64,000 nucleotides of DNA from Desulfonauticus sp. Lineage in GTDB: Bacteria; Desulfobacterota; Desulfovibrionia; Desulfovibrionales; Desulfonatronovibrionaceae. This document shows positions 15,661-25,069 of this stretch, piece after piece; position 1 is the first letter of the stretch; every line of letters starts with the position of its first letter. The stretch is taken from the NCBI GenBank assembly GCA_030950395.1, contig JAUZRP010000002.1, positions 1 through 64,000 on the forward strand. The letters run 5' to 3'. A model generated the notes under the pieces. The model made no database searches. It was not told the DNA's origin and saw nothing but the letters and a program-made list of their open reading frames with translations. A program made the translations under genes and the position numbers.

Positions 15661-17787
15661 TTAATTCTCTTCTATTATCCTGATTTCATCCTGAGTTAAG
15701 TTATAGAGTTTATAAACAATAGCATCTATTTCTTTTTCAAGCTCTTTCACCTGCTGTTGCTTTTCTTGGCTTTGAAGATAATCAGAAGAACTGGTCAGAG
15801 AAAGAATGTTTTTAACAAGTTGCTCAAGTTGAGAAGCCAGGTGTTGGTTTTCTGATGTAATAGTAGGGATTGGAAAACGGCTAATAAATTCTCCTTTTAT
15901 TTCTCCTTCTATACCTCCACCTTGATAATATTTGTAAAAAGCAAATCTGAAAAATTCACTATTAAATATTCCTAATAAGTAAAAAAATATTTTTTTAGAA
16001 GTTAAAAAATGTGTAGTTGCTTCACAATAAAAATTTTTTTCTATATAAGCAAACTTAGGAATTTTTGTTACCCTTTGCCACACTATCTTTTCTTTTTCAA
16101 ATTCTTGATAATATGCTATGGTGTCCTGTGTTTCAAACCATTTATTATTTGTCTTTTTTCTATGACCTTGTTTTCCGTCTTGTAAAAGTCTTTCTCCAAA
16201 AGAAGATAAGTATGCTTTGAGAGATGGATAATTATCTATTTTAATATGCAAGGCAGGAAATGTTCCAATTATAAACAAACCCTTCCACTCATAACCCCAT
16301 CTAAATATATCTCTTCCCCTTAAAACTGGCTTGATTATTTGCTCTGTTCTTTTTCTTTCTTCTTCTGTTTTACAGTTGCTCAGAATCTCATCTCTTGTAT
16401 TGGTATCAATAATAAAAGCTTTGTTGTATCTTGTTAAAACACCTCGATAAATTTTTACATCCCAATCCTTTAATGGTTTACCAATGTGTTCTATTTTCTC
16501 TTTTAAAGCTAACACATCAGAAGACGCTAACGTAAACACCTGCTTAGAAAGAGCACGTTGGGGCATTATGTCCAAATTTTGATAAATATATTCAACAACG
16601 TTATCCTTTGCCTTTTCTTTTTCTACCACCACATATTTTATAAGATGATCTTTATGTGGTTTTGTCTTTTTCAAAAGAATTATATTAGTATCTACTGTTT
16701 GCTCAAATACAGGATATCCACCAAAGTCTATTAGATAAATTATCTGAACATTGTCTTTTAAAAACTTTCTTAACCGTTCTCCATACTTTGCCCGCATCCA
16801 CTTATTAGAACTAATAAAAGTTAAGATCCCATTTTTTTTAAGAAGACTGTAGCCTTTTTCATAAAAGCAAACATAAAGATCCGCTGTACTAACAAATGTT
16901 TTATAACCTTGAGATTTTAAAATATTTTTAATTGATCTTATCTTTTCCTGCCTTACATAAGGCGGATTCCCAATTACAACATCAAACCCATCCTCTACTC
17001 CAAACATCCATTCAGGATCAAACCAGTCTGCCTTTGCAGTTTGGTCAAGTATGTTAAAGGATACAATTTTGTTTAATACTTTATCAGGCCAATTTAATCT
17101 TTTTAATTCCTCTTTTAATTTATCTTTTAATTTATCTATTTCTTTTATTAATCTAAATTTTTCAGTCCTTGTCTTTATAGTAAAATGTTTCTTATAGATT
17201 CTAGAAAGATCATTCTTTATTTTTTTCACCTTATCTTCAAGCAAAGACCTTGTCCTTTCTCTTTCCATTGTTTCTCTAATCCCTATCAAGGCATTTGCTG
17301 CAACAAATTTTGTCTCAAGATGTGGGAGTGGTTTTATTCCAAAATTTTCCTTTGTTTTATCTATTTTTTGATCAATAATAAGGGATAAGAAAAATCTAAG
17401 TTTACATATCTGAATAGCAATTGGCTGTATATCCACCCCAAAAATAGAATTTTGTATAATATATAATTTTCTTCCATAATCAGGATAATTCATATTTTCA
17501 TCAAAAATCTCATTTATCTCTTTTAACTCTTTCTCTCTTACCTGTTTATCTTTTATTTTTAAAATATCTTCAAACTCCTTCAAAGCCTTTTGATATTGTT
17601 TTTCTTCCCACAACTCATTTTTTTCATCAATTTTTCCCATTACATGTACAAGTTTATGCAAAATACCCATGGGAAATGCACCTGATCCAACTGCAGGATC
17701 AAGCACCTTAAGTTCATCTATTCTATCTATTATAGATTGTTTTTCTTGTTCAGAAAACTCGACATGCTCATCAGAATAAGATAACAA
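15661..17787 (-). CDS. Eco57I-like N6-adenine DNA methyltransferase, C-terminal part of a frameshifted gene
   Basis: Carries the catalytic half of a large Eco57I/type IIG-like protein: AdoMet motif I LDPAVGSGAFPMGIL near residue 35, and catalytic motif IV VVIGNPPYVRQ near residue 270, diagnostic of N6-adenine methylation. A C-terminal target-recognition region ends with a helical KELEKEIDAIVYKLYNLT. The TTG taken as start at 17787 is not a true start: the same frame reads on upstream through KDKTNIHEEKIRK into the N-terminal half at 17793-19121, which is one base out of frame. Together the two parts would give about 1,160 residues, normal for the family. Partner of the PLD-helicase gene. Confidence 0.85.
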   Translation of the reverse strand: MLSYSDEHVEFSEQEKQSIIDRIDELKVLDPAVGSGAFPMGILHKLVHVMGKIDEKNELWEEKQYQKALKEFEDILKIKDKQVREKELKEINEIFDENMNYPDYGRKLYIIQNSIFGVDIQPIAIQICKLRFFLSLIIDQKIDKTKENFGIKPLPHLETKFVAANALIGIRETMERERTRSLLEDKVKKIKNDLSRIYKKHFTIKTRTEKFRLIKEIDKLKDKLKEELKRLNWPDKVLNKIVSFNILDQTAKADWFDPEWMFGVEDGFDVVIGNPPYVRQEKIRSIKNILKSQGYKTFVSTADLYVCFYEKGYSLLKKNGILTFISSNKWMRAKYGERLRKFLKDNVQIIYLIDFGGYPVFEQTVDTNIILLKKTKPHKDHLIKYVVVEKEKAKDNVVEYIYQNLDIMPQRALSKQVFTLASSDVLALKEKIEHIGKPLKDWDVKIYRGVLTRYNKAFIIDTNTRDEILSNCKTEEERKRTEQIIKPVLRGRDIFRWGYEWKGLFIIGTFPALHIKIDNYPSLKAYLSSFGERLLQDGKQGHRKKTNNKWFETQDTIAYYQEFEKEKIVWQRVTKIPKFAYIEKNFYCEATTHFLTSKKIFFYLLGIFNSEFFRFAFYKYYQGGGIEGEIKGEFISRFPIPTITSENQHLASQLEQLVKNILSLTSSSDYLQSQEKQQQVKELEKEIDAIVYKLYNLTQDEIRIIEEN

Positions 17788-17792
17788 TTTTC

Positions 17793-19121
17793 TTATTTTT
17801 TCTTCATGAATATTAGTCTTATCTTTAAAATAGTGAAAAATGGCTCATCAACCATAAAATCTACAATTTCTTTTGGAGTATAATAGGAACCTGTTGCCTT
17901 TCTTGCAGTGGTTTGGGTCTCTGGATTATAGGCGGCAAGCAAATTTTCAAATATATGCCCTAAAAGTTCTGGATCTAAGGACACTTCTATATCTACTGGG
18001 CTATTTTCATCTGCTGTAAAATTATAATCTTTTAAAATAGTTATAAGTCCCCTTACTGGAACTTTCTTTCTCTTACCATAAAAATTAGATAAATCTTGCT
18101 CTATTTCTTTTGCAAAAAACAATTCATCAGGTATTTTTGCCCTTTTATTTTCTCTTCTAGTAAAACCATCAATTTGTTTCTTATCATCATCAAGGCATTC
18201 AAAGAGACCACCATTTATGAAAGGAACATCTTTAAATTCAGATATAAAATCCTCTGGAGGTACTAAAAGAAACTTTTCATATCTAAAAAGATTCTTAACT
18301 CCATAATTTGTTGCTCTATTTTTTAAAAATCCATCGTCTTTTGCCCACCCTCTTTTTTTGGGATAGGTATTTAATGTAGCAAAAAAAAGATTTTGCAACA
18401 CCACATTATAGTAATAGTCTTTTTGACTAAAATCTTTTACAACTTCTTTTAACCATGTTTCATTAAATATCTTTTCAGGAATAATAGACTTCTCCTTTAA
18501 AAACCAGACAAACATAATCCTAGTAATAAGCCTGATTAAATTTTCCTCAAGCACACCACCGGGAAAAACACTTCCTTTCAATGCCCAGGCAAACCAATTT
18601 TGAATCTCTGAATAAAATTCTTTTGTTAGGGGACGAGTAGAAAAGGCAGAAATTATATTTTCTAAAGTGTCAAAACTTGCTTCTATTAATGCTTTAACAA
18701 AGGTACGATAAGGTTTTCCTTTTTGCACATAATAAGTATATCTTTTATAATAGCTAAATTCTGATTTTGTTCCATAAAAACGTTGAAAAACTAAAGAAAA
18801 TCGAAAATTGCCAATATCATCATAAAAAACAAATATCCCCGCCTGAATTAAATCATCTTTTAATATTTTTTTAGCCAGATCGTATTGTCTTTTCTTACTA
18901 CTTCTTTCCGTAAGCTCTGTTGAGGTCTGTATAGCATATACATAAAGATCATTGCCATCTTGGAGTCTCAAATTTCCAATCTGTTGTATATTTAAAAATA
19001 TATCCTCTTCATAATCCATAACTCTTTGTTCCACCTGAAATTCTGGATTTTTATGGATAAAAAAACTTATTAAATTTTCCACAGAAAAATCTGTTGCAAG
19101 TGAATTTATAATATCATGCAT
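17793..19121 (-). CDS. N-terminal part of the frameshifted Eco57I-like restriction-modification protein
   Basis: 442 residues holding the N-terminal half of the methyltransferase. The first 150 residues contain a region (FQVEQRV...LYVYAIQT) of the sort seen before the methylase core in these proteins and possibly nuclease-like. Then come a helical domain and the motif GSYYTPKEIVDFMVDEP, which always precedes AdoMet motif I in intact members. After that the frame runs into 13 nonsense residues and a stop. Adding one base to the A5 run at 17836-17840 (plus strand) restores DEPFFHYFKDKTNIHEEKIR and joins it to 15661-17787. Its ATG overlaps the helicase stop by eight bases. Confidence 0.8.
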   Translation of the reverse strand: MHDIINSLATDFSVENLISFFIHKNPEFQVEQRVMDYEEDIFLNIQQIGNLRLQDGNDLYVYAIQTSTELTERSSKKRQYDLAKKILKDDLIQAGIFVFYDDIGNFRFSLVFQRFYGTKSEFSYYKRYTYYVQKGKPYRTFVKALIEASFDTLENIISAFSTRPLTKEFYSEIQNWFAWALKGSVFPGGVLEENLIRLITRIMFVWFLKEKSIIPEKIFNETWLKEVVKDFSQKDYYYNVVLQNLFFATLNTYPKKRGWAKDDGFLKNRATNYGVKNLFRYEKFLLVPPEDFISEFKDVPFINGGLFECLDDDKKQIDGFTRRENKRAKIPDELFFAKEIEQDLSNFYGKRKKVPVRGLITILKDYNFTADENSPVDIEVSLDPELLGHIFENLLAAYNPETQTTARKATGSYYTPKEIVDFMVDEPFFTILKIRLIFMKKK

Positions 19122-22100
19122 TGTTCTTCTCCTGATTTTCTATTGCTATTATAACCTCTTCTTTAATACCATGAATTAAATTTATTGATTTTTCAAGAAA
19201 ATCTTCTCCAAGTTCATTTTCTAATTTTGATATTTGTATTGCTAGATCAGATGGATTTTTTATATATTTTTCCAATTCAATTATTTTTGAAATAAAATAT
19301 TCAGACAATGTATGATATCGTTTTATATCTTCTAAAATATCTGAAATAAATCTCTTATAGGGAATAATTGATTTATCATCAATTTGAATAATAGTATTTA
19401 AAAGATTAGATGCCTTTCTACGAAGAAAACTTGAAGAAGACTTTTTACGATATAAATCTTTTTCCAGAATATTATGGTAATTTTCCCAAAATCTTTCACT
19501 TAACCTAAGAGATTTATCTTCTCTATTTGTTTTTATTTTATCATAAACATGTTCAAAACTTACGGCAACAGGCCTTTTTTCTCTATAATCTTTATATGCA
19601 ACAAATATATCTTTTCCCTTTTTTACAAACACCATAAGTTCATCCTTCTCTCCTTTTTTTGCAACTTTTATTCTATTTGGTAGATCTTTTACTTCTTTTT
19701 CTATATTAGGATTTTCTTTTTTTATCTTTTCATATTCTCTTTTGATTTTTGTAAAAAAACTCTCTTCCTCTTCTTCAATATAAGTATTTAATCTTTTATA
19801 CAACTTTGATTTTTTTGGCTCTTCATCAGGATCAAAAATTTTTGCATCTTCTCCAAGCACGTTGTGAATCATAAACATCTTTGTCTTGGCAATCTCTCTA
19901 GACTTTACTATATCTGCTCCCTGCTTGGTGGGGAAAAAATTTACAATATAAATTTCATTATAAATTTTTTTCCCAATTCTATTTATTCTCCCCACTCTCT
20001 GAATTACCCTAACAGGATTCCACGGGATGTCATAATTTATGACCGCACCTGCCCTATTTAAATTAAATCCTTCAGAAAGTTTATCTGTGGTTAGCAATAT
20101 TTGATACTTATCCTCTTGTTCTTTATATTGGGCATCAAAATTTTTGTACAATTCTTCTATTAGATTTTTATTTAAATTACCAAATGCTGAAAGTATTTGA
20201 TCAGGAAACTCTTTTTCAAGTACATTTTTTAGATACATTGCAGTATCTAAGTATTCTGTAAATATTACAACTTTTCTTTTTTGATCTAAAAACTTATTTA
20301 TACCTTCAATAAGTTTTATTGCCTTTGCATCATAGTTACTAATTTCTGTTTTATCCATTTCATTTAATAATTCTTCAAAAAGTTTTAGATCTTCTTCCAT
20401 ATGTTGAATAAACTTTTCTTTTTGTCTAAATTTTTCTACATCATATACTTTATAGTATTTTTTATCAAAATTTTCCCGTTTTAAATTTTCTTCATATTCT
20501 TTAAGTTTTATCAATATATCATCATTTTCTTCTTCTGATATGGATTCCATAAAACTTCTATCAAGAAGAAATTTTCCTGTTTTATTTATAAAAGAAAGAC
20601 ATATATTATGTATTTTTTGAAACCTAATTATACTTTCCTTAAATGCTCCAAAACTGCTTTCAAACCTCTTTACCATAAGCCTTCTCATAAAATCGTATAA
20701 ATTTTTCTGATATGTATAAAGAAAATTTTCCTCTTCACTTAATTTAATATCTTCAAAAAAATCAATGGGTTCATCAGGAAGTTCTTTTTCATATTTTATT
20801 GGAATATATATTGCTCCTTTAAAAAGTCCACCTTCATAAATTGAGGCAAAACTTTTTATTACTTTATCATAAAAATTTAATTGTTCCTGTGTTAATTCAA
20901 AAAACCATTCAATGGGATCTTTTACCTCTGAAAGCTCTATTTTTTCTTGGTAATATTTTAAATCAAGCCTATTTCTTCTAATCACAACAGGTTCTATAAT
21001 AGATCTAATTTCTCTAGCGATTTTTTTTGTCCTTGTCTTTACTCTATTTAAATTTATAGGAAGACTCTTAAATAGCTCGTTGTAATATGTTTCCGCTTGT
21101 TTTCTTCTTTTTATATCTTTAGAATTATGATAATTTTTTATATAGGCTAATTTTTTAAATTCTATTTCATAAGATGAAAATTTATGTTCTAAGTCTTCAT
21201 CAAGCACTATGGTCGATTTTTTAGGAACTGTAAATAATTTTAACAAAGCAAATAGATCCTTTGGACGATTATTAAATGGAGTTGCTGTCAAAAGAATTAC
21301 TGTCTTTCCCCTACATATTTCGTGAAGATAATGATAACTTCTTGTTCTTTCGTTTCTAAACCTATGTGCTTCATCAACTATAATTATATCAAAATTATCA
21401 TGTTGTTTTATTAATTTAAATATTTCTTCTAATTTACCTACAGACTTAACTTCCCAATCCCAAAGCTCAAAATCTTCCAAGTATTTTTTCCACCCAGAAG
21501 TCTTGTTCTCATCTCCCATAAGATGTGGAGGACATATAACAATACCCCTTTTTCCAAGAGCCTTTGCCACTAAACAAGCAATAACAGTTTTTCCAAGCCC
21601 AACCACATCTGCCAGAATGCTTCCCCCGTGAGTTTCACAATTTGCTATTGCCTGGGATACTGCTTCAAGTTGATATGTATATGCATGGTAACCCCTTTTT
21701 TGTAAGAAAGTTGTAAATTCTTCTGTAACAGAACTTCCTTTGTGAATGTCAAAATATAACTTTAAAAGATAATAAAAAGCCAAAAAAGGACTAATTTCTC
21801 GTAAAAAGGTTTTGTTTTTTATAATATTTTTAATCTGTAACACATCATTGTCTGTAATGGAGATTGCATTTTTCCATAAATTATCAAAATAACTTTCTGC
21901 TTCATCAAATCCATAATCTTTTATTTCGACATTAAATTCATCTTGAGATTCTATACCTGCTTTTGTAAAATTACTGCTACCTGTTATAAATATATTTGCT
22001 ACTATATCTTTTACACTATCATTCATTTTAAAAAGATATAGTTTGGCATGATTTGGATATAATGTCTTTTTTAAAACAAGTTTGTTTTCTTCTAAAAGTC

Positions 22101-22470
22101 TTAGGAAAAAATCAACTTGCTCATAAGTTTGTTGTATATCCATCTCTTCTGAATTAAATGCTTTTATTATAGACTCATAAAAATCATCTTTTATTTTGTT
22201 TACATTAAATATCTTCTTTGTTTTATCTATTTCACACAAACCAAAAGAACATTCATCTAACTTCAAGCCAACTAAAATTTTTATATGTTCTTGTGTTAGA
22301 CGATTTTGTTCATAAAGTTTTTTTAGTATTTCATAAAATTCTCTAATTCCAGAAAAATAAAAAAATCCAACTAAAAATTTCAGTTCCTTACTCTTCTCAA
22401 TAAGTATCTTGATCCTACTTTTTAAAGACTTTTCTTTACTATTGGTAATAAAAATTCCTTTTTTTGACAT
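19114..22470 (-). CDS. PLD-like nuclease / SNF2-family helicase fusion
   Basis: 1118 residues. The N-terminal phospholipase-D-like domain has one HxK motif (NHAKLYLF near residue 140) followed by ITGSSNFTKAG. A SNF2/DEAD-type helicase core follows: DVVGLGKTVIA (Walker A, near residue 288), IIVDEAHRFRN (DEAH box), LLTATPFNN (motif III), then helicase C-terminal VVIFTEYLD, TDKLSEGFNL and QRVGRINRIG. Helicases of this design commonly travel with Eco57I-like methylases in restriction or DISARM-like defence islands; here the methylase gene overlaps its 3' end. Probable role: ATP-dependent DNA translocation and cleavage of unmethylated DNA (inference). First gene of its operon. Confidence 0.85.
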   Translation of the reverse strand: MSKKGIFITNSKEKSLKSRIKILIEKSKELKFLVGFFYFSGIREFYEILKKLYEQNRLTQEHIKILVGLKLDECSFGLCEIDKTKKIFNVNKIKDDFYESIIKAFNSEEMDIQQTYEQVDFFLRLLEENKLVLKKTLYPNHAKLYLFKMNDSVKDIVANIFITGSSNFTKAGIESQDEFNVEIKDYGFDEAESYFDNLWKNAISITDNDVLQIKNIIKNKTFLREISPFLAFYYLLKLYFDIHKGSSVTEEFTTFLQKRGYHAYTYQLEAVSQAIANCETHGGSILADVVGLGKTVIACLVAKALGKRGIVICPPHLMGDENKTSGWKKYLEDFELWDWEVKSVGKLEEIFKLIKQHDNFDIIIVDEAHRFRNERTRSYHYLHEICRGKTVILLTATPFNNRPKDLFALLKLFTVPKKSTIVLDEDLEHKFSSYEIEFKKLAYIKNYHNSKDIKRRKQAETYYNELFKSLPINLNRVKTRTKKIAREIRSIIEPVVIRRNRLDLKYYQEKIELSEVKDPIEWFFELTQEQLNFYDKVIKSFASIYEGGLFKGAIYIPIKYEKELPDEPIDFFEDIKLSEEENFLYTYQKNLYDFMRRLMVKRFESSFGAFKESIIRFQKIHNICLSFINKTGKFLLDRSFMESISEEENDDILIKLKEYEENLKRENFDKKYYKVYDVEKFRQKEKFIQHMEEDLKLFEELLNEMDKTEISNYDAKAIKLIEGINKFLDQKRKVVIFTEYLDTAMYLKNVLEKEFPDQILSAFGNLNKNLIEELYKNFDAQYKEQEDKYQILLTTDKLSEGFNLNRAGAVINYDIPWNPVRVIQRVGRINRIGKKIYNEIYIVNFFPTKQGADIVKSREIAKTKMFMIHNVLGEDAKIFDPDEEPKKSKLYKRLNTYIEEEEESFFTKIKREYEKIKKENPNIEKEVKDLPNRIKVAKKGEKDELMVFVKKGKDIFVAYKDYREKRPVAVSFEHVYDKIKTNREDKSLRLSERFWENYHNILEKDLYRKKSSSSFLRRKASNLLNTIIQIDDKSIIPYKRFISDILEDIKRYHTLSEYFISKIIELEKYIKNPSDLAIQISKLENELGEDFLEKSINLIHGIKEEVIIAIENQEKNNA

Positions 22471-22504
22471 TAAAAAAACTCCATGAGTTATATTTTTTAG
22501 TTCT

Positions 22505-22540
22505 CACCTTCTCCCACTCAAATCCCACAATATTATTATT
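22505..22540 (-). pseudogene. C-terminal scrap of a second AAA/PD-(D/E)XK (DUF1703) gene
   Basis: The minus strand reads NNNIVGFEWEKVRT, matching the last residues NIVVFEWEKIV of the intact protein ending at 1398; the DNA is also alike (ctcccactcaaatcccacaa against ttcccactcaaataccacaa). Nothing else of the gene remains: upstream sequence is unrelated. It sits directly before the helicase gene and suggests recombination at, or loss of, a second copy that once flanked this island. Confidence 0.55.
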
Positions 22541-22654
22541 TCGTTGTGACTAATTTATTGCGTTACGCTCAAGCTTAGGGGACAATTTTATAAATATCCT
22601 TGCTAATTACATCGGATGACCTCATCTTGCAAGTGCCTGAAAATTTAAGATCTA

Positions 22655-22859
22655 TTATCTTTTTTCAAAAATTTCTAAAAACTCCTCACTTTTCATTATT
22701 TTTATTCCACAATTATAAAATTTTTTATCATTTGTAATAAAAATTTCACACTTGTTCTCTAATGCACATAGACATTGCAACACATCTTCAAAGCCAACTT
22801 GATTATCCAGGGATATCTTTATTGCCTTTTTTATTAATTTTTCTCCATAAGGAAATCCA
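22655..22859 (-). pseudogene. C-terminal fragment of a PIN-domain (VapC-like) protein
   Basis: The frame ending in TAA at 22655 reads FPYGEKLIKKAIKI, then GFEDVLQCLCALENKCE, IFITNDKKFYN, and ends SEEFLEIFEKR. This is the last third of a PIN-type toxin: the acidic 'FEDvLq..aA' helix, the 'IiTnDk.Fy' strand and the 'peEFl' tail. It breaks off at 22859, exactly at the left copy of the 11-bp inverted repeat, so the gene was probably cut by an insertion. The remaining two thirds are not found in the window. Confidence 0.65.
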
Positions 22860-22959
22860 TGTTGCGTTACGGAGAAATATATGCCAAGAAGGAGTTGGCG
22901 ATATTTTCAGGCAAGAAAAAAGATTTTATCTTTTTTAAAACCAGAAAAGGAGCGTGATT

Positions 22960-23967
22960 ATGCAAATCAGACTTCATAAGAACGCAACCACTACTCCAGC
23001 TTTAAGAAAAGCTATTTAGGAGTCTGATCTTTCTGAACGCAAACTGGCTCAAAAATATGGTATTTCCAGGTCCACGGTTAGAAAGTGGAAGAAGCGTGAT
23101 TTTGTCCACGATGCCCCGATTAAACCCCGTAATCCCAATACTTCTCTGAATCCTGAGCAGGAGTTTGTAGTGCTGGAGCTTAGAAAGACTTTTCTTTTAT
23201 CCCTTGATGATCTTTTGATTATCGTCCGAGAATTCTTTAAGCCTGACATGACCAGGACATCTCTTTATAGACTGTTAAGACGCCATAACATGCACAGGTT
23301 AAGCGACCTTATCCCGCAAGAAGAGAGTAATAAAAAGCAAGTGAAACAGTTCAAGGATTATGAGCCTGGTTTTGTTCATGTAGATGTAAAATATCTACCT
23401 AAGATGCCAGATGAAAAGAAAGCCAAATATCTTTTTGTAGCTATAGATAGAGCCACTAGATGGGTTTATCTGGAAATCAGGGCATCCAAAACAGAGTATA
23501 ATGCTTGTTCCTTCTTGGAAAATCTTATTAAAAAAGCTCCCTTTAAGATATCAAAAATCTTAACAGACAATGAAGCAGAATTTACAGACCGTTTTCAAAG
23601 AACAGATAAAAAATCTTCTGGCAATCATTTATTTGATGTAACGTGTAAGGAAAATAACATAGAGCATCGCCTTATAAAGCCACGTTCTCCCCAAACAAAT
23701 GGGATGGTTGAGCGCTTCAATGGCCGCATTTCTGAAGTCATAAGTCAAACCATGTTTAGCTCTAGTGAAGAGCTAAAACAGACTATTTATAAATATTTGC
23801 GCTTGTATAACCACCACATACCTCAAAGTTCCCTGGGCTATCTGACACCTGTTCAAGCTCTTAAAAAATGGCAACAAACTCACCCTCATCTCTTTGTTAA
23901 ATCGGTTTATAACAATGCGTTACTTGACAGCCCACGTAAATTCCTAAAAATCATGAGCCTTACATAA
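22960..23967 (+). pseudogene. IS481-like transposase with in-frame amber codon
   Basis: DDE (rve-type) transposase. ATG at 22960 follows AGGAG; after 19 codons the frame meets TAG at 23017-23019, then continues without break to 23967: KLAQKYGISRSTVRKWKKRD (helix-turn-helix), HVDVKYLPKM (first Asp), ILTDNEAEFTD (second Asp) and SPQTNGMVERFNGR (catalytic Glu). The stop is where related proteins have a codon such as CAG, so one base change would restore about 335 residues. The longer downstream frame from 23170 lacks the DNA-binding part. Likely inactive, unless amber suppression or reinitiation occurs. Confidence 0.8.
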
Positions 23968-24220
23968 CTTACCACTCTTAGGACAAGGATATAATGATCC
24001 CCTTTCAGCCCCAATCTTTATCTCAAGCCTATGAGGATTCACCCAAGTATCTAACCTCTGTTCAATAATTTTCCATGGGCACTTAACCCTAAATCCAATA
24101 TTAATAGCTCATTAGCTGAAAAACCGATACCTATTTGCTCCTTTTTACTCCATAATTTTAACCTTAACTAACACCTATCTAAAAAAACATCAAAAATTAT
24201 TTTTCTACAGTGAACGTTGA
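23968..24220. other. Non-coding stretch between transposase remnants
   Basis: No coding frame, repeat or RNA recognised. Probably decayed IS sequence, because it joins the IS481-like gene to the IS1634-like tail without any intact gene. Confidence 0.4.
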
Positions 24221-24544
24221 AGAACCATATTATCTAAAAATAACAGAGCAATAGAGATAATTTATAAAATCAAGGACAAAGAGACACTAGATCTTAGATT
24301 TTCAGGAGCTTACAAGATAAGGTCCTACAGAACAGATTTATCCACCAGGGAGCTTATGTCTACCTATATGCTTTTAACCAAGATAGAGCCATCTTTTAGG
24401 AGTTTAAAGCAAGATTTAAGTTTACGTCCAGTATATCATCGGTTAGATAACCGTATAAAAGGCCATGTTTTTTTGACCATATTGGCTATATCATCTACTA
24501 ACTGTAATAATGAAGGAGCTCAATTTAAAAGGCATAAGACATAA
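24221..24544 (+). pseudogene. C-terminal remnant of an IS1634-like (IS4-group) transposase
   Basis: The frame from 24221 reads AIEIIYKIKDKETLDLRFSG, then AYKIRSYRTDLSTRELM and YMLLTKIEPSFRSLKQDLSL, followed by RPVYHRLDNRIKGHVFLTIL. These are the closing blocks of IS1634 transposases: 'G.y.lrTn' followed by the 'Y..L..vE..FR.lKs.L.lRPvyH' segment with the last catalytic Glu. The upstream two thirds are absent and the frame ends shortly after the final helix. A dead remnant. Confidence 0.7.
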
Positions 24545-24832
24545 TTTCTCTACTATAAAAAGATACAGATCCCTCCTGTATTTTAACAACCACTATGCAG
24601 ACCATAGATAAAGATAGCATTTACATAAGGCAGGTATAAAACCCAGAACCCTTTCACATAGAGGTTTTAAATGCACCTGGAATATCTTTAAGTCAGGTAA
24701 AAAGAAGAGTAAGAATTACAAGATAAAATCTGTAGTGTAGAAAGAAAATTAAAAATACAATAATGATAACTAGTTAGCAAAAATTTTGACAAACTTGGAG
24801 TAATACTCGGAATTATTTGACATTATAGGGCC
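24545..24832. other. Non-coding stretch upstream of the ferredoxin fragment
   Basis: About 290 bases without a supported gene. It begins right after the IS1634-like remnant and ends where the ferredoxin-like frame opens. No terminal repeat could be assigned. Confidence 0.35.
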
Positions 24833-25069
24833 TGGTGTGCTTTTTGTCCTATTGGCTCTTTCTCTGCACTAGTCGGAGGGCATAAAAGGCATCTTTCCAT
24901 TTTACAAGAAAAATGCAAAGACTGTCTTTTGTGTGAAAAAGTCTGCCCTATGAATCTCAAAGTAGCAAGTAAAGCCCAAAATGGCACAATAAATAACCGC
25001 GACTGTTTACAATGTTTAAAATGCGTAACAAGCTGCCCTAAAGAAATAATTACTCTTAAAAAGGGTTAA
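24833..25069 (+). pseudogene. C-terminal fragment of a polyferredoxin-type membrane Fe-S protein (NapH/CcoG-like)
   Basis: The frame opens as WCAFCPIGSFSALVG and continues CKDCLLCEKVCPM and CLQCLKCVTSCPKEI before TAA at 25067. The 'RawCafCPiGs' box after a membrane segment, followed by two 4Fe-4S motifs, is characteristic of NapH/NosR/MauN-type electron-transfer proteins. The frame has a stop just upstream and no membrane segments, so the N-terminal two thirds are missing. The tail end touches the convergent Wzz gene by four bases. It shows that the mobile segment carries or disrupted a redox gene. Confidence 0.65.

Noticed and set aside
22541-22654. Possible tRNA or attachment site near the left side of the mobile segment
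   Set aside because: No cloverleaf, TTCGA-type T-loop or direct repeat could be found.
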